This document shows positions 47,546 to 59,149 of a stretch of 64,000 nt of DNA, one piece after another. Every line of letters begins with the position of its first letter. The first letter of the stretch is position 1. The notes beneath the pieces were generated by a model. That model was not told the DNA's origin, did not search any database, and saw only the letters and a program-made list of their open reading frames with translations. The position numbers and the translations under genes were made by a program. The DNA is from Meghimatium bilineatum (taxonomy: Eukaryota > Mollusca > Gastropoda > Stylommatophora > Philomycidae), in contig CM067317.1 of NCBI GenBank assembly GCA_034231615.1, positions 19,365,379 through 19,429,378 on the forward strand. The letters are read 5' to 3'.

Positions 47546-47679
47546 TCTGTAAAGTAATGATTTTTTGATAATGGGATATAAACTGATCTTTTCTGGTCCT
47601 TTGGCCATTTATCAGTTTTTCAAATTATCCCTATCGGATCCTATATGTATTAATTATAGTAGTGTCTACATCCAAAATG

Positions 47680-48001
47680 AATTCACCAAGTAATTGTAAA
47701 ATGGGTTCCTTTTCCATTCTCAATTCACCAATTGTACGTGCATTTTACGCAAATATATCTGCTCTCTCATTTCCGCGCCATCATGTCATGTGTAGTTAAT
47801 CCATGTGATACCAAGAAGGCTGGAAATTGATATAGTCCATCTATTCGCATCGACTCCTACCTTTTTGAACTTTTGAAGCATGGATTGTGAATCAGATATT
47901 GTAATCGTCCTAGTAAAATGAGTCCCAGAGAGTAATTGGAGAGCTGGCACAACACCTTCGACCTCCATCCTTATACTGGAAGCAGTTGTCCTATCAATCA
48001 A
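47680..48001 (-). mobile_element. RNase H retroelement fragment
   Basis: The minus strand encodes ASSIRMEVEGVVPALQLLSG and TITISDSQSMLQKF, the middle of a retroelement RNase H. Confidence 0.7.
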
Positions 48002-48004
48002 TCA

Positions 48005-48200
48005 ATAAACCCGTAACCCTTCAGGGTCGTAGGGGTACCACATTGGATGCTTCAACACATAGAGTCCTCCAGCGAATTCTATCCTCAGCGATGCGGATAG
48101 AATATGTGCTCAGTTGTCCCATATTCTCAGTTGGACTTGGCAATCATTTTACCACTTGCACTAGACATACAAATCCCAGCCAGATTTCTCATTGTTGTTT
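48005..48200 (-). mobile_element. non-LTR 3' fragment, family 8
   Basis: GGGGTACCACATTGGATGC and GAGTCCTCCAGCGAATTCTA are nearly identical to 61900-61960. Confidence 0.7.
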
Positions 48201-48629
48201 CTGATTAAAGTATTTATCGTATTACGAACCACCCGATTGTGACATAACATAGCATCAAAGTAAGTGCATTTTAAAGTGTACAGATGAATGCTACCTCAAG
48301 TGCTGTCGTTTGTTTGCTGACGAAAAGTGATTTGAATAGTCATCCTGTGAGGCCCTTAAACTTTGTGTGGTCATCAAGTTTTGACATATATATGTGATCA
48401 ATACTTCCTTCCTCGTGCCAACAACAGCTGTCGAATCCTGTGTTTTAAGCTTAGACTGAAAAAAAATACGAGTAGAGGCTATCAACGTTTGATTCCAATT
48501 TTACACACATTGACAAAAGAAACTGGTCTGTCTTGTCTTGCCCTATCCAAGAGTACCTCTAGACGTCATGGGGAGCCGATGTGCAGCCTTGGTGTTCCAT
48601 TATTTATCTCATGTAATCTATACATCTGT

Positions 48630-50375
48630 ACGAAGTAGGAAAAATGAAAGACATGTTTCTCGCAGCAGATACCATAAAGAGCAAAACATATAAAACATCT
48701 ATGCGAGTCATCAAAGACAAATCAGGAAACACCCTTACAGAGCAATGTAATATTTTAGAAAGGTGGAAAGAATACTGTAAATAAATGTACTCAGAGCCAC
48801 CCCCCAAATGACCCAGTGAGCCAAATAAACACAGACAGAAATACACAAGAACCAGAGCTTACAATAGATGAAATTAGATCAGCAATCCACAGTTTGAAGA
48901 GAGGAAAAACAGCAGGTTGTGACGAAAAAACAGCTGAAATGATTCAAGCCGGGGGCGAAAGCAGCGTAAACATATTTCATCAGCTATGCAATAAGATCTG
49001 GAGAACAGAAACTTGGCCAAGGGACTGGAAACGTTCAGTATACATACCAATACCCAAAAGCGGTGATATGCAAATATGTTCAAATTATAGAACAATCGCC
49101 TTGATCAGCCAAGCCAGTAAACTACTACTGCACATTATAATGAAAAGAATACATAACAAGATGCAAAATGAGATCTACAAAGCGCAAGCAGGTTTCGGAA
49201 CATGGCAGAGGCACGAGAGATCATATATTTAACATGAGGATGATCATAGAGAAATGTAGAGAGTATAACATCAAACTGCACGCATGCTTCATAGACTACA
49301 CCAAAGCATTCGACTGTGTCAATCACCATCAATTATTGGAAATAATGAACGATATGGGTTTCCCAAAACACATTACACAACTAATAGCAGAGCTGTATAA
49401 AGATCAAGAAGCAGTGGTAAAAGTTGAAGGTGCAAGATCGGAGTGGTTCAATGTACAGAAAGTAGTAAGACAAGGCTGTACCTTGTCTCCATACTTGTTC
49501 AACATCTATGCTGAAAATATAATGAGAAACGTGAGACAAGAAACAATGAAGCCTGATTTCAGACCCGTAAATATAGGAGGGCTGCAGATACCAGAAATTA
49601 TATATGCAGACGACACAGTGCTATTAACAACAAACGAACACGACCTACTGAACATAATTAAGTCAACCCAAAAGTTCAGCGAACAGCAAAATGTGTTCTT
49701 AAATATGAAAAAGACAAAAATAATGGCAACTGTCAAAACTAAATCAAGACCCAAAATTAATATTGAGAACTGCAATTTGGAAGAAGTGACACATTTTGAT
49801 TATTTAGGAACTAATATAAACAATGCGGGTGACTACGCAGTTTATATCAAGATTAGAACGGCAATGATGCTGGCAAAATTAAAACAGATAAAGAAACTAT
49901 GGCAAGGTACTAACATAAGAACCAAATTGTGTTTACTACGAACATGTGTATTTCCTGTGGCGACATATGGATGTGGATCATGGATACTAAATAAAACAGT
50001 GGCCAAGAGAATAACATCATTTGAATTAAAGTGCTATAGAAGAGTTTTGAGAATACCATGGACAGCGAAGAAAACAAACCAGGAGGTGTTACGAACAATT
50101 AACGTCCAGAAAGGCTGGCTTCTGAGCACCATATTAAAGAAAAGCTAGTTTTTTTTCGGTCATATTAAGAGACACGACGGCATGGAGAGAGTGTTACTGG
50201 AGGGGATGATAGAAGGCAACAGGGGCAAAGGCCGACCAGAACGCCGCTGGACAAAATACTTTCAAGAATACCTGCACATCACTGGAAGATGCAGGGCTAC
50301 TTGCTCAAGACCGCGGAGAATTCAAGAGATCCATAGGAAAGACTACGTTCTGGAAAGAATATGTCACTTGATGAA
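48630..50375 (+). pseudogene. RTE-like family 1 reverse transcriptase, best-preserved copy
   Basis: The frames in order encode [93 protein letters not shown] (49597-49626), FDYLGTNINNAG, FPVATYGCGSW, RVLRIPWTAKKTNQ and, after a last frameshift, GHIKRHDGMERVLLEGMIE with FWKEYVT-type end. Frameshifts are near 48780, 49190 and 50148. The endonuclease part is absent (5' truncated). The central frame is open for 326 codons, so this is a recent copy. Confidence 0.9.
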
Positions 50376-50379
50376 TCTA

Positions 50380-50605
50380 TCCATCTTCGTCTGGGTCTTC
50401 CCCTGTTTCTCTTTTCAGATGATCTTCTATTGAAGGCTATCGATGGAATGCGATCTGGTTCCATTCTGATTAGGTGGCCGAACCATTTGATCTTTTGTGT
50501 GTCTATGTATTCTTTGCGCGATATTGTTTTCATCAGATTTCGCATAGTGTTATTGTTTATTCTATCTCTTTTTGCTATTACCTGAGGAAAAACTTGTGCA
50601 TACAA
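50380..50605 (-). mobile_element. non-LTR 3' fragment
   Basis: The minus strand encodes TQKIKWFGHLIRMEPDRIP and EKRNRGRPRRRWID. It abuts the 3' end of the family 1 copy on the opposite strand. Confidence 0.7.
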
Positions 50606-50879
50606 GGAAAAACTTTACAAATTACGCACTTTCTTATCTGCTACACTAAAAAGCACCCCATTAGAATTATCTAGACGTAACTTTGTTTTTAACATAAATG
50701 AAGATACCACTAAACGTATCGACTATGCTGTAAACATAAGTATTATGCGAGAATTGAACATAAAAATAACTTGGACTTGTACCAAACATGGATTTATTAG
50801 ATAAACAAAAGTATGTTGTTGTTTTCTTTTTTTTTCTATTATTTAATTTAGTTTATAAACACAGTTGTCAGACAAGAAT

Positions 50880-51160
50880 AAAAACAAGAGTATGTATCCA
50901 CCTATGTTAGAAAGCGTCGCTGGAATTACATCGGACACGTGCTACGAATGAATACCGAAAGACCCCCCCCTCCCCCCCCTCAACAAGTTTTGATGTGGTC
51001 ACCAAAAGGCAAGAGAAAACGAGGAAGACCAAACGAAACTTTACGTAGAACTATTACAAGAGAATGTTTCACCATCGGGATCAGAAACAATGAAGATCTA
51101 AAGCAAATTGCAATGAAACGAGAGACATGAAAATCTATGACATCCGCCTTGGGCCCTAGA
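50880..51160 (+). mobile_element. non-LTR 3' fragment (related to 13570-14140)
   Basis: Encodes YIGHVLRMNTE, LMWSPKGKRKRGRPNETLRR and KSMTSALG. A C-rich stretch near 50964 replaces part of the frame. Confidence 0.75.
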
Positions 51161-51184
51161 GGAATAACTAAGTTTATTTCTGTT

Positions 51185-52460
51185 TCTGGATTCTTTCAGT
51201 GTCATGTTCAGAAGGTCTTCGATGTCATGTGTCCATCATAATATTGGTCTGCCTATTGTTCTCTTTCCTGGAACTTTCTCCTCCGTGATTAATCTTTCTA
51301 AACCATTATGCATGTCCGAAATATGTCAGTTTGAGTTTTTTGATAATTTTAAGCAATCAGTCTTCATCTATGTTCAAATATTTGCGGACATCTGCGTTGG
51401 TTGGTCTTACTGTCCATGATATTCTTAGGACCTTTCTTAGAACATTTCATTTCAAGTTCTGATATTTTTCCATTGAAGATGCCATTGCCCATGTCTCACA
51501 ACAATATGTTACCATTGGAATAACATAGCTTCTTAATAAGTGTAACATTGTTTTTCTTTCTACCCCTTGTCATAGATTGTTCATCTGTGATTTTTTTTCT
51601 TTTTCTTTGTAGAATCATTTCTATCTTTCTGATCTCTGCAGAGCAATCTCCTGTGGTGTTGATAGTTGATCTTAGATAGTGGATGGCATTTTCTAGTTGT
51701 TCTTTGTAAATGACTATTAAAGATGTGAGTTCATCTCTGCTGATATGCATTATTTTTGTGTTTGTTTTCTTTTTAAATTTTGCATTGACGTAAAGATGAT
51801 GTGCCTCCCTATGATGTTTGACTGACATAATCATGTGTTCATAATCATGGTATATTCGTAAACAGTGGCTGGACTAATTCTAGTGTGCGTAGAGTGACTT
51901 TTATCTTTATGCCGGGATATGTGGGAGTCCGGGATAATGATTGAGTGGATAGGTTGGCCGCCCACGCTGCTATTACGGCTGTTGGTGGAGAAATGGATCG
52001 GTCAGACATTTTGAATGCCCTACGGGAGAACGCACGAACACATGACTGCACAGGTGAAGATGACTCTTGTTCCATGACTAGAATAAGAGAGCTCGATTTG
52101 AAATGTGGTGTCGCTAGAAAGGAGCGGTTTCGTGGGCGTGAAAGAATGATGGTCAATCAACGACGTACTGTGACCGTTAGTCAGTATAATGGCGGATACA
52201 CTCAAGGAGAGATCTGAGCACCCATGGACTTGTACGGAGTGCAATGACGACGATCCAAAGACTAGATAACTATGTGTTTTAAACCTGTGGAGCTCTTTGA
52301 TATTAGCGTGGTGTCATCTGCATACCTAATTTCTGGAATTTCGCGTCCTTCGATATTAAGGGGTTGAAACTGTTCATAACGTATTCTCGTACATTTCGCA
52401 TGATGTTTTCTGCGTACCTGTTGACCGGGCGTGGTGAGAGGTTGCATCCCAAGTTTTCAC
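51185..52460 (-). mobile_element. RTE-like family 3 remnant interrupted by an RNase H element
   Basis: The minus strand encodes [20 protein letters not shown], then beyond the insert IMSVKHHREAHHL, MHISRDELTSLIV and STINTTGDCSAEIR, with several frameshifts after that. YADD is kept. Confidence 0.82.
51840..52265 (+). mobile_element. RNase H element 3' part, inserted
   Basis: Encodes FMPGYVGVRDND, VDRLAAHAAITAVGGEMDR, SDILNALRENAR and ERMMVNQRRTVTVSQYNGG, the C-terminal part of an RNase H-bearing element. It lies between near-identical 13-mers at 51827-51839 and 52266-52278. Confidence 0.8.
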
Positions 52461-52979
52461 TATTCATCTATATATCCACATCTAAAACGCATCAATTCTG
52501 TCGTCTAAGTGTTTGTTTATTGTCCCTGTTTCTTATGAGAAGAAATACTGTATAATATAGAATAGATGTCGCATATTACAATTCTCATTTTAGCATGTTT
52601 GTAATTTGTTTAGATGTTAATATTTTCATAATGTAATTGATACGAACGTATGCATACTAAAAGTCACAGGAATGTTGGTCATCTGATCATAGGATGTTTT
52701 CAGAGGACACACTTTCTCCCCTCATCCCTAGTCATCCCGTCATTCTTTGCATGCGCAAGTTACCATCTCCAGCATCACCTTCTTCACTTTGCAGTAAATC
52801 AATGAATGTCCGTTTAAGATCGACCTTAACTCATCTTAACACCATCATTGTTCGCCAATGAGTTGCACTTTTTTTTCTTCAGAACCGTGCATGACTATGG
52901 CAATATATCCATATATTACCATGGACAACTGAGATTATCAGTAACGTGACCAATTCTTTTCTTAATATGCACCTTTCTA

Positions 52980-53450
52980 TCTTACGTAGTATGCTTTGGG
53001 GGTCTAGGAGCATCACCATGTGAGTTTTTATTTCAGTTACCAAATAATTCTCGCCGTCACTGCTTCCATTTCCATTCTCGTGCTCGATGTTGTTGTGGAG
53101 TAGGCAGACGATTTCTCAAGTACATTCCTGTCATTCTTGTATGCAACAAAACCCCATCCGCACTAATTCATTTCTTTGTTGATTGAGCAATATGTGTAGG
53201 CCTATAGATTGTGTCTTGCGGTTTTGAGTGCAACTGTAGACGATCCTGCACCGTCACCAAATACCAGTCCTTTTCTGATAATATTTCACCAGTTGTATTA
53301 CTTTGTCCGTCATATACTTTTTCTCTGTGCCCATCTACAGCCATTAACTGCCATGTCCTACACTTTTCAATTCACACACATTGTATACTGATCTCTTTTT
53401 CTGCCAACCATATTTGTCAAGACGTGATGATTCGTTTTCCATATCGTTAA
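52980..53450 (-). mobile_element. RNase H retroelement remnant
   Basis: Parallel to 33200-33500. The minus strand encodes pieces such as VAYKNDR and a QDTI box, broken in many places. Confidence 0.55.
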
Positions 53451-53759
53451 TCTAGGCGCTGGTGTAAGCTGTAGTTGCCATGTCCGCAGATAAGGAAAGG
53501 GGACTGCGAGGTTCACGAAGCTTGAATAACAGTATTGCACCAATCCCCCGATACGGTCTTAAAACAAATTTCTGTCAGTAATAGCACATTTCATATATTG
53601 ATAAGATGGTGAGTGATGTGAAAACTAAACTTTGTTACAAAATGAAAATTATAGAGAATTTAACTAGCAACTGGACCAGATTACTCTCCATAGAAAGGAG
53701 TTATTTGCGTCTCACATATGACCACATATGATCTAGGGCATGTGTTGAGGAGAACATAT

Positions 53760-53950
53760 CTTGAACACTTAACCACTGGAAAGATCACGTGGAGAGAGAA
53801 AGGGGACGACAAAGAGAGAAGTTGCTAGATGGACTAGTATTGTGGCAAGGTAGAAGTTCATCAACCGAGCTTATTGACAACACAAGAGACAGAGAGTCGT
53901 GGAGAAACATGACTGATAAGCCATTCGGCATGACACTTGATTGGTTGATA
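53760..53950 (+). mobile_element. non-LTR 3'-end family E
   Basis: CCACTGGAAAGATCACGTGG, GGGGACGACAAAGAGAGAAG and TTATTGACAACACAAGAGAC match 18478-18662 closely. Confidence 0.78.
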
Positions 53951-54039
53951 TCACCACTTTGTTAAAGATGGTAAAATGTATCCAAAAGTGTTTTTATTAA
54001 GAACAATATAAACATATACGAAAGGATAATCGGTATTAA

Positions 54040-54545
54040 GCAAGGTTACATTTTTTTATTGCGTCTCAGTAAGATACCCATGACAAAGACACCTGCTTGT
54101 GCTCCAGATAAAGCACCATCCATGATTGGTCATCACACAGGCTTTACTGTATATCTAAAACAGGTTGTGCCCAATGTTATGACAGTTCTATGTATTGTTC
54201 ATCGACAACATCTTGTGACAAAGAATATCAGCGTTTGTTTGCACTCCTCTCTCAATATAGCTATTTGACCATTAATAAAATCACAGCCGACTCACTCGCT
54301 GAATGTCAGAATTGTCTTGATAATGATGAAGACTATGTAAGACTTTTGATGCACACGGAAGTAAGGTGATGTTCATAAAGTAATAAGTGTCTGCAACAGT
54401 TCTTCTCTCATGTTCACAGTACAGTTGAGCTATTTGAATCGGTCAGTTCTCCTTTTGATCAACAAAATATAACTCTTAAGCATGATTTTGATTTGTAAAA
54501 TAGTAGTTTGCTTTAGTGTTATTGATATCTTGAATAAGTCGCAAT
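54040..54545 (+). pseudogene. hAT-like (ZBED type) transposase remnant
   Basis: Encodes APSMIGHHTGF, VVPNVMTVLCIVHRQHLVTK and, in other frames, NDEDYVRLLMHTEVR, the central part of a hAT-family transposase. Stops after about 60 codons. Ends just before the 54620 exon. Confidence 0.75.
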
Positions 54546-54619
54546 AATTCTTTTTTTGCCACATATAAATATGCTCATAAATTCTGATCTGTATTTTTCA
54601 TGCATTTAATTACATATAG

Positions 54620-54851
54620 GAAAAGTGTGACTATCGGAGATGACACTGATAGCAAGTATAACGAGGACGGCATGAATTTAGGTGATCAGGACTCCAACAC
54701 TTCTCAACATACGGTCAAACTGTCTTCGCCTCCACCTTTTGAATCCACATACACGCATCTATGCTGCGGCATTGTCTGCTTATCAATGGTTATTTTCACC
54801 ACCATTTCTCTTATTATTCTCAAAATTGTTATCTTGCGACTGAATTTTTAA
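54620..54851 (+). CDS. probable 3'-terminal exon of an unidentified C-terminally anchored membrane protein
   Basis: An acceptor-like TTAATTACATATAG precedes an open frame (phase 2) to TAA at 54849-54851. The encoded end is polar and acidic (IGDDTDSKYNEDGMNLGDQD), then KLSSPPPFESTY, then a hydrophobic helix of about 22 residues near the C-terminus (CGIVCLSMVIFTTISLIILK) with a four-residue tail (RLNF). It is richer in GC than its surroundings. No upstream exon was found in the window: the 500 bp before it hold a hAT transposase remnant. It may be a real last exon or chance; the family is not recognised. Confidence 0.42.
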
Positions 54852-55169
54852 AAAGCTATTAGAAATTATGATATTTTGTATTACTGTTACATACACAAGA
54901 CAGACAATGCGTTAATGTGAGCGACACTTTAACTGTTTCTAATCCTATGTTGTGTTATTTATATAAAATATGAGTTATTCTGTGTCTCCATCAGTGGCAT
55001 CATTATTGCTAATCATTCTGCTGCTACTAAAATTGGACTTGAATTCATTATTATGACATTCAAGTGATTGGAAAATGTTTGCGATTTTATAGCATAAGAG
55101 TAAAAGTAGATTGAAATGTATACTGTCTTTGGGAAATAAAGTGGTATCATTGTTAGGCGTTCCATGAAG

Positions 55170-55432
55170 TAAATCAAACGTGTTATCCGTGTAGTATACC
55201 AAGTACATTGTTCGTGTACTACACAAAGTGAATGCATTGTTTGTGTATTATACCAAGTGCATTGTTCGTGTACTACACAAAGTGAACGCATTGTGTGTGT
55301 ATTATACCACGTGCATTGTTCGTGTACTACACAAAGTGAACGCATTGTTTGTGTATTATACCACGTGCATTGTTCGTGTTCTACACAAAGTGAATGCCTT
55401 GTTTGTGTAGTATACAAAGTGCATTGTTCATA
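55170..55432. repeat. 54-bp minisatellite, about 4-5 copies
   Basis: Unit with GTGCATTGTTCGTGTACTAC, ACAAAGTGAACGCATTG and TTTGTGTATTATACCA. It is itself two related half-units and grades into the 26-bp array. Confidence 0.88.
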
Positions 55433-55439
55433 CACTACA

Positions 55440-55907
55440 TAATAGTGAATGCATTGTTCGTGTATACAAAGTGAATGCAATGTTCGAGTATACAAAGTGA
55501 ATGCAATGTTCGAGTATACAAAGTGAATGCAATGTTCGAGTATACAAAGTGAATGCAATGTTCGAGTATACAAAGTGAATGCAATGTTCGAGTATACAAA
55601 GTGAATGCAATGTTCGAGTATACAAAGTGAATGCAATGTTCGAGTATACAAAGTGAATGCAATGTTCGAGTATACAAAGTGAAAGCAATGTTCGAGTATA
55701 CAAAGTGAATGCATTGTTCGTGTATACAAAGTGAATGCATTGTTCGTGTATACAAAGTGAATGCAATGTTCGTGTATACAAAGTGAATGCATTGTTCGTG
55801 TATACAAAGTGAATGCATTGTTCGTGTATACAAAGTGAATGCAATGTTCGTGTATACAAAGTGAATGCATTGTTCGTGTATACAAAGTGAATGCAATGTT
55901 CGAGTAG
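55440..55907. repeat. 26-bp minisatellite, about 18 copies
   Basis: Unit GTATACAAAGTGAATGCAAT plus GTTCGA. Central copies have GTTCGAG and outer copies GTTCGTG. All three minus-strand frames are open through it. Confidence 0.95.
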
Positions 55908-56039
55908 CAGACATAATGAATAAATGTTGCCTATGCTACACAGTTTTAATGTGATGTGTCATTTGTGTGTTTAAAACATATTCGTTGTCTGGATACCTAT
56001 TTATGTTCTGGTTTTTGCATGGCTAAGTTCACCTTTATT

Positions 56040-56545
56040 TCTACACCCAAAGATTGGGATGGAAATCAAAAGACAGATAATAACTACAATTTTTATACCA
56101 ACACTTTGTTACCAATGTCAAAAATGGACTTTAACAGTCTTGCAGCAAAGGAAAATCGTTACATGTGAAATGAAGTGTTTAAGAAAAGCTGCAATGGTTA
56201 CTAAACTAGATAGGCCTAAAATAAGAAAGCACGAAACTAGGAAAAGAGTTGGTATAATATCGTGTATTGAACATATCGAAAGTCAGCAAGTAAAATGGTT
56301 CGGTCATCTTATGAGAATGAACCGAAACCAAATATCAATAAGAGCATATAACAAAAATATATCCGGACATAAAGCAGAAGGTAGACCAAGAAAGCGGTGG
56401 ATAGAAAGAATCAAGATAGCCTTTAACAAACATAGACTTAATGAAATCAATGCAACACACCTGGCCTTGGAACGACAACAAAAGCCCCCACCCCTATGCT
56501 GAACGATTAGTGTGGAAACTATCACTATCAGTCATCATTCACCTG
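56040..56545 (+). mobile_element. non-LTR 3'-end family 5
   Basis: Encodes CYQCQKWTLTVLQQRKIVTC, MKCLRKA, QQVKWFGHLMRMNRNQ, GRPRKRWIERIK and THLALERQQ, with few breaks, so probably recent. 5' truncated. Confidence 0.85.
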
Positions 56546-57558
56546 GGGCTAGACAATAGTAAATAAAGAGTAAATCTTAAATTGAGGTACTCTTTCTTCG
56601 ACCGTTGAATTTGGTCCAATTTGTTATATGAGAGGCTTTAAACCATCAGTAATCGCATTAATATATATATATATATCCACGCAAAAATACTGTTATCATT
56701 CAGTTCACAACTGCTCTGGATTGTGCAGATCGGCGAAATCCTTTGAAGTTTTTGGTTCATTGCAAATAAAAGGGATCAAATATTTTAAATATTACAGTAA
56801 ACATATTGTCAAGTAACATTGCATTCAAAGGCGCATCTCCTAAAATTATTTCATAGGTAAAATTGGCATATATGTTGTCAGTTTTGTGCAATAGCAAACA
56901 TCACTGTAATATGCAGCAGTCAGTTTGCCCATGGGTCACATTAGATCACAGTGTTTCTTAACTGTGCTTAAAAATTGTATTATTTTAGATGATATTGGAT
57001 TTATGTATTTCGTTGCCACTGTATATGCCTATATACCTAGTTTGTGTACTCAACGTACACTTATTTATGTAGAGCCTTTATGAGGTCTGTCCAAGAAATA
57101 ATTACTTCAAAATTCCTAATCTGAAGATTCCAAGAGACTGATTATTGTTAATGGTTGCAGAAATTGTAATCCATCTCGGTGCAAGTAGTCATCGTCCTCT
57201 CAGATTACATGATCTAAACATTTTTTTTTCCAAAACTGAATGTGTATTTTGGAGAGGTACTCGCGTGTCAGAGCTTCAAACATAACAACACGGTCTAAAC
57301 GTTATATTCTGTTCGGAAACGTGCATTAGCCCAAAATAACTACATCGGGTTAATGTGAGCATGATATGCTTGGAGTAGTAGAGAAGTGTGACCGTATTGT
57401 TGAATGATTGTATCAATATAATACAAATTTGCCTTATTTGTCTTCTTCACAAGTTGTAACAACTCGAGCTTCAAAAAAGCATCGTCTAAGTGCATATTTT
57501 CCTTAATAAGTCATGCCTTAATTTGGTCTTATCTATTTGATGCATTTAGTATTTTGTC
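56546..57558. other. no gene recognised
   Basis: AT-rich intergenic sequence with a short TA run near 56665. Confidence 0.45.
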
Positions 57559-57559
57559 T

Positions 57560-57985
57560 TCTTGTGATACTACATTTTGATAAGAAGCATTGTCCATTAT
57601 TAAACATGATAGTCATTCTAGAATTATAAGACTGTTCACCATCCAATGCCAGAAAATATGTCCATTCATTTCAGTATGGTAGTTCTTGCCATCTGTACAT
57701 TTTTATTGGAAAATAAGTCAAGCTTCATGGAGTAGGCCGCTGTAGCAACTTCCAGCATGCGTGAGCAAAATTCGCTGGCCTTTGCTGCTTGGAATGTTTC
57801 TTTTATATTCACCGTCCACTGATTGCCATCCTTTAGTATGTATGTGGTGAGTGTTCACCCAGAATTCGTTCAAATATATAATATCACAACCTTGAAGTCT
57901 CTTCTCCCGGATCTTTCTCAGGTATTTACTTCGAGCAGCAATCAAGTGTGGCCTTTCACAAATAATATTCCGGCTGCCTAAGGTT
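57560..57985 (-). pseudogene. mariner-superfamily transposase fragment
   Basis: The minus strand encodes YLRKIREKRLQG, IIYLNEFWVNTHH (first catalytic Asp box, here with Asn in place of Asp), PSSKGQRILLTHAGS and KCTDGKNYHTEMNG, then a decayed second box. Inactive. Confidence 0.72.
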
Positions 57986-58599
57986 TTTCTAATGCAATTT
58001 TGCTTTTAATTTCCGGAGAGAAACAAGTTTATTTTTAGTAAACATTTACAATATCTCCCGCCTTATGACAGCTATGTAAATATCGTCAACTTTCCAGTTT
58101 CTTCCTTGCCTGACATGTGTCCATTTTGAACCTGTATAATCCAACGCGAAAATGATGATCTATCCACACCAAGAGCTAATTGAGTTCGCTTTTTATGGTT
58201 ATTAATATCACATTATAAATGACCTTCTTAGATTATTAGTAAAATTGTAGGTAGAGTAAAACAGTAACTTTCTGCATTGTAATAAATTTGCACCAAACTC
58301 ATTTTGAAGTAAATAATGAATGTAAATTGTAAGAAACCAACAAGATAACACAATAATCACTCGTCGAATTAGGTATCCGACTGAGTAAACTGGAGTTTAG
58401 CTATTATTTTAAAATCCAGTAAAAAATACTACACACTACCATTAAATGTTCTGATAATTTGTCTTCTATAAGCATACCCTAGTATTTCTATGCTTTTCAT
58501 TGATGATAATCTAGACAACACAGCACATTGACCAATGAAAATAACGAAGATATTCATGCCAAATTAATTCACGAACTCTGTCAATTACAATCTATCTAC

Positions 58600-59110
58600 T
58601 GTCTTTTACATAAATGCTGTTAAGCGTCATGATGAGTTGTTTTCTATCTTTGATCATCTTTGTTGCGCTTGCCATTGTCGTCAGTGGTCTTAACTATCTC
58701 TGAATGATTCTTTTCATCTTTTTATTTGGTCTTCCTCTTGCCTTGTAACCGTTATTTCTTCTATTGTACTCCTGGTTGTCTGGCTGTGATAGTTCCATAC
58801 GCACAATGTGTCCGAACTAGGTGATCTACTGTCTTTCTATATATTGTTTGAATGATATTATCTTTACTATATTTCTGATGTCTTAATTTTTCATTCGATC
58901 TCTTCTGGTGACGTTTATAACCATTCTCAGGCATTTCATCTCAAATGTAATCTATCTCAAGAGTGTTTTTGTCAGGGGTTATGTCTGACACTGGTAGCAT
59001 AACGTTGTAATAAAGATGGTGTTTATTATTATCTGTCGTTTGGTAGCCATGTTGATCGCTGAGTTTTTAAACAGCGGTGACAGTTGGTATGTTACAGCGT
59101 TTGCTTTTTG
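58600..59110 (-). mobile_element. non-LTR 3'-end family 6
   Basis: Parallels 46240-46720 over about 400 bp: CTCTTCTGGTGACGTTTAT and TATGTCTGACACTGGTAGCA. Confidence 0.65.
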
Positions 59111-59149
59111 GTACCTCATCTCAATTTCTCTTATTTGTCCTATAGTTAT

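Noticed and set aside
55013-55885. 290-codon minus-strand open frame with a repeated peptide
   Set aside because: It lies within the 26- and 54-bp minisatellites, and the other two frames are open as well. No start context, splice site or similarity supports a gene.
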